A stretch of DNA of 19,226 bases. It comes from a bacterium UBP10_UBA1149 (GTDB taxonomy: Bacteria; Desulfobacterota; Binatia; UBA1149). The stretch spans positions 1 to 19,226 of the forward strand of contig DBZX01000047.1 in the NCBI GenBank assembly GCA_002311335.1. Direction: 5' to 3'. The notes below the pieces were generated by a model that worked only from the letters and a program-made list of their open reading frames with translations, did no database searches and was not told the DNA's origin. This document shows, in pieces, positions 14,610 to 19,226 of the stretch. Numbering within the stretch: position 1 is the stretch's first letter; every line of letters begins with the position of its first letter. Made by a program: the position numbers and the translations under genes.

Positions 14610-15044
14610 ATGCCCATTATTCCCACTGACGAACAGCTCGGCGAACTGCTCGCCGACACCCGCGACACGCCCGTGGTCATGATCAACCTGCTCAGGTTCA
14701 AGGCCGATGCCGAGGGCGATAAGGCCATTGACGGCGAGTCGGGCGAGGCTGCGTATATGCGCTACGCCGAGTCCATGCGCCGCCTGGTCGAATCGGGCGG
14801 CGGACGCTTCCTCTGGATGGGTAAGGTCGACCAGGTGGTGATAGGCGACACCGGCGAACGTTTTGACGCGGCGGCCCTGGTGGAGTACCCCTCGCGCAGC
14901 GGCTTCATAGAGATGGCTATGAAAGCCGAGCAGAGTGGCATCTCCGGCGACAGGGCGGCGGGGCTCGACAGCCAGTGGCTGTTTGCCTCGACCACCGGGT
15001 TTTCGCTGGCAGACGATCGGCCCAACGACCAGGCCGACAACTGA
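14610..15044 (+). CDS. DUF1330 domain-containing protein
   Basis: This 144-residue protein is predicted to form a dimeric alpha/beta (ferredoxin-like) barrel. The DUF1330 pattern is visible: VVMINLLRFK at 22-31, YMRYAESMRRLVESGGGRFLWMG around 49-71, then a variable strand and LVEYPSRSGFIEM at 90-102. The family has no established reaction, and members often accompany oxidative or lipid genes. Start choice is supported by GAGGAG 12-17 nt upstream of the ATG. The acyltransferase gene begins 22 nt downstream, so the two may share a transcript. The last 20 residues are polar and probably disordered. Confidence 0.82.
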   Translation: MPIIPTDEQLGELLADTRDTPVVMINLLRFKADAEGDKAIDGESGEAAYMRYAESMRRLVESGGGRFLWMGKVDQVVIGDTGERFDAAALVEYPSRSGFIEMAMKAEQSGISGDRAAGLDSQWLFASTTGFSLADDRPNDQADN

Positions 15045-15066
15045 AGCGCCGCCTCAACCTAAGCCG

Positions 15067-15789
15067 ATGAGACACGATCGCAGACCATACCTGGTTAAGA
15101 AGCTGCTCTTCACGCTGGCCGAAGCGCGGGCCAAGCACTTCCTGCACCCCCAGTTCGACGAGCTGGGCGAGGGCTGCTGGTTCGTCAACCCGCGCTGCTT
15201 CGATATCAACGGCAGCGATATACGTCTGGGCAAGTACGTGCACCTTATGGGCACGCCCGACCAGGTGGTGCACATGACCGCGTGGACCGACGGCGCGCGC
15301 AGCGGCGCGATCAGCATAGGCGACTACACGGTGGTGCTGCCCGGTGTGCGCATAGGTTCGGCCAGCAACGTGACCATCGGCCGCAACTGCCTGCTGGCGA
15401 GCAAGAGCTACATAACCGACGCCGATTGGCACGACCTTTACGACCGCAACAGCGCGCCCGGCGCCAGCGAGCGCGTGCTGCTCGAGGACAACGTGTGGCT
15501 GGGCGACAGTTCCATCGTTTGCAAGGGCGTCACCATAGGCGAGAACAGCATCGTCGGTGCTGGCGCGGTGGTTACGCAGGACGTACCAGCCAACTCGGTG
15601 GCGGCCGGCAACCCGGCGCGGGTCGTGAAGGAGCTCGACCCCGAGCGAAGCTTTGGCCGTCGCGAGGACCTGTTCAACGGTGAAGTGCCGTACAACGACC
15701 TGCTCGACTACTACGAGCGCGACCTTCTCGGTCCCAACACCGTGCGCCAGTGGCTCATGTCCAAGCTCGCGCCCAGTCGCCGGCACTGA
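15067..15789 (+). CDS. left-handed beta-helix (hexapeptide repeat) acyltransferase
   Basis: This 240-residue protein of the LbetaH superfamily is most similar in layout to the CatB/maltose O-acetyltransferase group, which transfers an acetyl group from acetyl-CoA to a sugar or other hydroxyl. Hexapeptide coils [LIV]-G-x4 run from about residue 52 to 185: IRLGKY, ISIGDY, VRIGSA, VTIGRN, VWLGDS, VTIGEN, SIVGAG. His122 in TDADWHDLYD is the candidate catalytic base, and AGNPARVVK at 180-188 is the usual end of the helix. The C-terminal 50 residues form a charged helical tail. The ATG at 15067 is used because the upstream in-frame extension overlaps the DUF1330 gene. No glycosyltransferases are nearby, so the acceptor is unknown. 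Confidence 0.88.
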   Translation: MRHDRRPYLVKKLLFTLAEARAKHFLHPQFDELGEGCWFVNPRCFDINGSDIRLGKYVHLMGTPDQVVHMTAWTDGARSGAISIGDYTVVLPGVRIGSASNVTIGRNCLLASKSYITDADWHDLYDRNSAPGASERVLLEDNVWLGDSSIVCKGVTIGENSIVGAGAVVTQDVPANSVAAGNPARVVKELDPERSFGRREDLFNGEVPYNDLLDYYERDLLGPNTVRQWLMSKLAPSRRH

Positions 15790-15814
15790 GCGAGCTGAAA
15801 TGTGGGTGCCGTGG

Positions 15815-15839
15815 CGTGGCGGCCATCCCGCCGCGCACG
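15815..15839. terminator. possible hairpin between convergent genes
   Basis: The 57-nt gap between the acyltransferase and the convergent PQQ dehydrogenase holds GGCGG (15818-15822) and CCGCC (15828-15832) around a 5-nt loop, with outer CGT/ACG pairing across a 4-nt bulge. No T-run follows on either strand, so factor-independent termination is uncertain. Confidence 0.3.
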
Positions 15840-15846
15840 TGAAAGC

Positions 15847-18057
15847 TCAGCGCGTTGTGCGGGCCTGTTCAATGACGTAGGCGTGGATGGCGCGCACGTC
15901 TTTTTCGTCGAGCACGTCTTCGAAGCTCGGCATACCGCCGGCCAGGCGCGCACCGCGCAGCACCACGTCGCCGAATATCTCGTGCACCGAGGCATCCATT
16001 CGCCTGAGGTCGGGCACCACGCCCGTGCTGAATCCCAGCGGTCCGTGGCAGAAGTTGCAGCGCTCCATGTAAAGCCGTGATCCCAGGGCGAGGTCGGCCT
16101 GGTCGTAGTCCATGGCCGGTGGCTCGGGTATAGAGATGTCGCGCCTGGCGGGAATGGTCACCTGCCCGGGTCCGTCCAACCTGAACACCAGCAGGCGGCC
16201 GTCGTTGCCGTACTCGGGCACTATGGAGCTGCGCGCGTCGCCGGAGGGCACGCCCACGCCTCCCCAGCCGGCCATAACCGCCACGTACTGCACACCGTCA
16301 ACGGCGTAGGTCACCGGCGGTGCGATGATGCCGGTCATCACCGGCACTTCCCATAGCTTGCGGCCGGCCTCGGCGTCGTAGGCGGCGAAGCGGCCGTCGC
16401 CTGTGCCGTGAAACACCAACCCGCCGGCGGTCGCCAGCACGCCGCCGTTCCAGAAGTTGGGCATCTCAACGCTCCAGCGTTCGCGACCGGCCACGGGGTC
16501 CCAGGCCTTGAGGTAGCCGCTTGATACCGGCGAAAATCCCTCCTCGTGCAGTATCTCGGCGTAGCGGCCGAGGTCCATGCCCAGGTTCCAGGCACCGGGG
16601 CTGTGGCGGTATTCATCTTCGTTGAGATACAGCCCCGGGTTCTCGATGGCCGGTATGTACACCAGCCCGGTGTCGGGGCTGAAGGCCATCGGTTGCCAGT
16701 TGTGGCCGCCGGTTGGCGCCGGCAGCACGAGCTTCCAGTCGTCGGTGAAATCGAACTCGGGGTCTTCCACCGGCCGGCCGGTGGCCATGTCCACGTGCGA
16801 GGCCCAGGTGGTCTCCACGTAGGCGTCGGCGCGCAGCAACTCGCCTGTGGCGCGGTCGAGAACGTAGAAAAAACCATTCTTGGGCGCCTGCATGATGACC
16901 TTGCGCTCGCGGCCGTCCAGCTCGAGCTCGGCCAGTATGAGGTGCTGGGTGGCGGTGAAATCCCAGGTGTCGCCGGGGGTGGTCTGGTAGTGCCAGGCCA
17001 GGCGGCCGGTGTCGGGGTCGAGCGCAAGTATGGACGACAGGTAGAGGTTGTCGCCGCCGCCGGGGCTACGGTGGGCGCGGTTCCAGGGCGAACCGTTACC
17101 TGTGCCCACGTAGAGCAGGTCGAGTTCGGGGTCCCAGGCCATCGAGTCCCAGGCCGTGCCGCCGCCGCCCGTCTCCCACCACTTGCCCGCCACGTCCCAG
17201 GTCCCGGCCGCTTCTTCGAGTTCGGGGTGTTCGAAGGGCAGCGAGGGGTCGCCCGGCACGGTGTAAAAGCGCCAGTCTAGTTTGCCGCTGCGCGCGCTGT
17301 AGGCGCTTATGTATCCGCGCACGCCGAACTCGGCGCCGCCGTTGCCGATGATAACGCGTCCCTTAACGACGCGTGGCGCGCCGGTGATGGTGTAGGGGCG
17401 CGCGCGGTCGATGGTGTTGACCTCCCAGTCCACCTCGCCGGTCACCGCGTCGAGCGCGACCAGGCGGCCGTCGTAGGTGCCCAGGTATACACGACCCTTC
17501 CATACCGCCACGCCGCGGTTGACGACGTCGCAGCAGCCGCGCCGGCTCCACTGCCGTGGCACCTCGGGATCGTAGACCCACAGCTCGCGCCCGGTCGCTG
17601 CGTCGAGTGCGTACACGACGCTCCACGCGCCGGTGGTATACATGACGCCGTCTATAACGATGGGGCTGGCCTCCAGCCCGTGAGTGGTCATGGTGTCGTA
17701 GGACCAGGACAGGCCCAGGCGCTCTACGTTGTCGCGGTTGACCTGCGCCAGCGGAGAGTAGCGTTGCTCCGAGTTGCTGCGTCCGTGCGCCAGCCAGTTG
17801 TAGGGTTCGGAGTCGGCCGCGGCTATGCGCTGCGCGTTCATCGAGCGGGTCACGGCGGCAATGTGGCGAGCCGCCGCTGGCTCGGAGTCGGGCAGGGGGC
17901 CGCCGCTCCTGTCTGCCGCTGTCGAACCCGCCGGCTGTAGAGCCTCGGGCAGCAGCGAGCAGGACGCGGTAAAGGTGGCCAGGGTAAAGGTAGCCAGGCT
18001 GAAGGTGAGCAGGGCGATGTTGGCGCTACTGCTCGCGGTTCGGTTGTGCGTGGTCAA
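15847..18057 (-). CDS. type II quinohaemoprotein alcohol dehydrogenase (PQQ and haem c)
   Basis: This periplasmic enzyme oxidises alcohols to aldehydes with pyrroloquinoline quinone and passes electrons through its own cytochrome c domain. The 736 residues comprise a signal peptide, an eight-bladed PQQ propeller and a C-terminal cytochrome c. The vicinal disulfide Cys175-Cys176 (RRGCCDVVNRG) packs on PQQ. Calcium ligands are likely Glu243 and Asn321 (GTGNGSPWN), and the catalytic base is Asp366 (GDTWDFTATQ). Haem binding is at CNFCH (667-671), with Met709 in GGMPSF as the distal ligand. The start is placed at TTG 18057 because AAGGGGAG lies about 10 nt upstream and it immediately precedes the signal. 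A longer frame back to TTG 18168 would put 37 residues before the signal peptide. TASC at 30-33 could be a lipobox. No pqq biosynthesis genes are in the window. Confidence 0.93.
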   Translation of the reverse strand: MTTHNRTASSSANIALLTFSLATFTLATFTASCSLLPEALQPAGSTAADRSGGPLPDSEPAAARHIAAVTRSMNAQRIAAADSEPYNWLAHGRSNSEQRYSPLAQVNRDNVERLGLSWSYDTMTTHGLEASPIVIDGVMYTTGAWSVVYALDAATGRELWVYDPEVPRQWSRRGCCDVVNRGVAVWKGRVYLGTYDGRLVALDAVTGEVDWEVNTIDRARPYTITGAPRVVKGRVIIGNGGAEFGVRGYISAYSARSGKLDWRFYTVPGDPSLPFEHPELEEAAGTWDVAGKWWETGGGGTAWDSMAWDPELDLLYVGTGNGSPWNRAHRSPGGGDNLYLSSILALDPDTGRLAWHYQTTPGDTWDFTATQHLILAELELDGRERKVIMQAPKNGFFYVLDRATGELLRADAYVETTWASHVDMATGRPVEDPEFDFTDDWKLVLPAPTGGHNWQPMAFSPDTGLVYIPAIENPGLYLNEDEYRHSPGAWNLGMDLGRYAEILHEEGFSPVSSGYLKAWDPVAGRERWSVEMPNFWNGGVLATAGGLVFHGTGDGRFAAYDAEAGRKLWEVPVMTGIIAPPVTYAVDGVQYVAVMAGWGGVGVPSGDARSSIVPEYGNDGRLLVFRLDGPGQVTIPARRDISIPEPPAMDYDQADLALGSRLYMERCNFCHGPLGFSTGVVPDLRRMDASVHEIFGDVVLRGARLAGGMPSFEDVLDEKDVRAIHAYVIEQARTTR
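17971..18015 (-). repeat. three tandem 15-bp units in the signal peptide of the PQQ dehydrogenase
   Basis: Units at 17971-17985, 17986-18000 and 18001-18015 share the pattern RAAGGTRRSCAGGNY on the + strand. The first two differ at two positions and the third is more diverged. Read on the coding strand they give the pentapeptides LLTFS, LATFT, LATFT, which make up most of the signal peptide's hydrophobic core. In-frame gain or loss of units would change signal length without shifting the frame. Confidence 0.8.
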
Positions 18058-18139
18058 TTTGCGATGTCTCCCCTTCTGGTCTGTCGGCCTGTTGCTTGAT
18101 GGCAACGCGATGGCTGGCAACAAGACGACGCGAATCCAC

Positions 18140-18168
18140 AATGTAGGTTCCCGCCAGCGGACAGGCAA
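18140..18168 (-). promoter_or_regulatory. candidate sigma70-type promoter of the PQQ dehydrogenase
   Basis: On the - strand TTGCCT (18168-18163) and TACATT (18145-18140) are separated by 17 nt, each matching consensus at 4/6. Transcription would start about 75 nt ahead of the TTG start codon at 18057. It lies within the 264-nt divergent gap shared with the MaoC gene. Confidence 0.4.
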
Positions 18169-18250
18169 GGTAGGGGAGTCCTGCGGGTGGGCCGGGGTCC
18201 CCGTTCGCTTTGCTCACGGGCTCACAGCGCTTGCCGGCGCCCGGCCCCTC

Positions 18251-18277
18251 TTGAACTGGCTGGGGCGCGGATATAGG
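18251..18277 (+). promoter_or_regulatory. candidate promoter of the MaoC gene
   Basis: TTGAAC (18251-18256) and TATAGG (18272-18277) are separated by 15 nt, slightly short of the usual spacing. Each box matches consensus at 4/6. The predicted leader is about 38 nt and contains the strong AAGGAG ribosome site at 18307-18312. Confidence 0.3.
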
Positions 18278-18321
18278 CAAATGAGCCGCGCAAGGTAACA
18301 GCGCACAAGGAGACAACAACG

Positions 18322-19173
18322 ATGCCCATAGATCGCGACAAGGCCATGGCTTACGAGTTCCCCGAGGGAACCGGCAGCTACTCGAACGACGAAGTCATTC
18401 TCTACCACCTCGGAGTGGGCGCCGGGGTGCCCGCCACCGACGCGGGCGAGCTTGAGTACACCTACGAGAAGAACCTCAAGGTGCTGCCCAGCTTTGTGAC
18501 CACCGTGTTATTGTCGGGCGGCGGGTCGATGATGTCGGTGCCGGGCCTGGAGTTTAACCCCATGATGCTGCTGCACGGCGAGCAGGACATCGAGATCCAC
18601 CGGCCGCTGCCGCCCGAGGCAAAGATGAAGGGGCGTACGCGGATCGCCGATATTTATGACAAGGGCAAGGCGGCGCTGACCATACTCGAGAACAGCGTCT
18701 CTACCGAGGACGGCGAGCCCCTGTTCACCACTCGCATGGCGTTGTTCATGCGCGGCGAGGGAGGCTTCGGTGGTGAGTCGGGTCCGCCGGCTGCCAACCA
18801 GGCGCCCGACCGCGAGCCCGACGCTGTGTTCGAGGCCGCCACGCTGCCGCAGCAGGCGCTGCTCTACCGCTTGAACGGCGACAAGAACCCACTGCACTGC
18901 GACCCCGAGTTCGCTTCCATGGGCGGCTTCGACGTTCCCATCATCCACGGCCTGTGCAGCTACGGCATTACCTGCAAGGCGGTGGTAGACGGCATGCTCG
19001 ACGGCGACCCCACGCGCGTGGCCCGCTACCAGGCGCGCTTCAAGGGCGTGGCCTGGCCGGGCGAGACCTACCAGGTCCGCTGCTGGAAAGAAGACGGAAA
19101 GATCCTGATCGAGGCCTGGTCCAAGGAACGCAACGAGGCCATCATCACCAACGCGGCGGTTACCCTGAGGTAG
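18322..19173 (+). CDS. MaoC-like dehydratase, hydratase-2 type (R-specific enoyl-CoA hydratase)
   Basis: This 283-residue protein has a double hot-dog fold. The C-terminal domain carries the hydratase-2 motif YRLNGDKNPLHCD (182-194), with the catalytic Asp187 and His192 and the structural Asn189, followed by GFDVPIIHGL (202-211), as in peroxisomal MFE-2 and eukaryote-like R-hydratases. The N-terminal domain (about 20-145) lacks that motif, as expected for the substrate-holding half. It would hydrate trans-2-enoyl-CoA to (R)-3-hydroxyacyl-CoA, probably with bulky acyl chains given the double fold. AAGGAG 10 nt upstream fixes the ATG at 18322. The gene is divergent from the PQQ dehydrogenase. 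A Gly/Pro-rich linker at about 145-165 joins the two halves. Confidence 0.92.
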   Translation: MPIDRDKAMAYEFPEGTGSYSNDEVILYHLGVGAGVPATDAGELEYTYEKNLKVLPSFVTTVLLSGGGSMMSVPGLEFNPMMLLHGEQDIEIHRPLPPEAKMKGRTRIADIYDKGKAALTILENSVSTEDGEPLFTTRMALFMRGEGGFGGESGPPAANQAPDREPDAVFEAATLPQQALLYRLNGDKNPLHCDPEFASMGGFDVPIIHGLCSYGITCKAVVDGMLDGDPTRVARYQARFKGVAWPGETYQVRCWKEDGKILIEAWSKERNEAIITNAAVTLR

Positions 19174-19189
19174 CTGCGCTGGGGCGTAC

Positions 19190-19213
19190 GCGGCCGGCCC
19201 CGGGCCGGACCGC
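19190..19213 (+). terminator. possible GC-rich hairpin after the MaoC gene
   Basis: Sixteen nucleotides after the MaoC stop, a GC-only stem with one bulged A (19209) can form between 19190-19200 and 19202-19213. No U-tract follows before the window ends, so it may be Rho-assisted or not a terminator at all. Confidence 0.25.
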
Positions 19214-19226
19214 GCGCGTGCCGGGT

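Noticed and set aside
1..19226. CRISPR array, tRNA/rRNA genes, insertion sequence or prophage
   Set aside because: No regularly spaced repeats, RNA-gene signatures, transposase or integrase motifs were seen on either strand.

Overview
The window comes from a GC-rich bacterium with an aerobic, lipid-centred metabolism. No rRNA, tRNA, CRISPR, insertion sequence or plasmid or phage gene is visible. Its taxonomy can only be inferred. A secreted protein joins a DUF4215-type cysteine repeat, a calcium-binding EGF-like module and a right-handed beta-helix, an architecture common in deltaproteobacterial-type lineages (Myxococcota and relatives, possibly the Binatota/Desulfobacterota_B group). A glutathione-dependent formaldehyde dehydrogenase argues against a typical mycothiol actinobacterium. 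Isoleucine is encoded by ATA about as often as by ATC, which is odd at this GC content.

Layout. Bases 1-275 hold the 3' end of a HupE/UreJ-like membrane protein. Next come a long acyl-CoA dehydrogenase (331-2031) and frmA (2054-3181), on the + strand and probably co-transcribed. The secreted multidomain beta-helix protein lies on the - strand (3208-5370). A divergent intergenic region with G-tracts leads to an orphan HMGL-like aldolase (5564-6535, +). A three-gene - strand operon follows, transcribed from about 10074 down to 6568: a Baeyer-Villiger-type monooxygenase, a TIGR03084/DinB-fold metal protein and an LCAD/IVD-type acyl-CoA dehydrogenase. Divergent from it is a + strand pair that overlaps by 4 nt: a HAD hydrolase and a crotonase lacking both canonical glutamates. 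A + strand run continues with a short-chain dehydrogenase, a DUF3047 protein, a small HEWGH membrane protein, a DUF1330 protein and a hexapeptide acyltransferase. A type II quinohaemoprotein (PQQ plus haem c) alcohol dehydrogenase (15847-18057, -) is divergent from a MaoC/hydratase-2 protein (18322-19173, +).

How the genes may work together (inference). The enzymes fit oxidation of alcohols in the periplasm (PQQ dehydrogenase) and cytoplasm (SDR, FrmA), oxygen insertion into a ketone (BVMO), and beta-oxidation-like handling of CoA esters (two acyl-CoA dehydrogenases with different catalytic-base positions, crotonase, MaoC hydratase). No substrate can be named from sequence alone. The least explained items are a duplicated four-cysteine helical domain in the secreted protein, the divergent BVMO-TIGR03084-ACAD / HAD-crotonase module, the orphan aldolase lacking the usual catalytic histidine, and the DUF3047-HEWGH pair.
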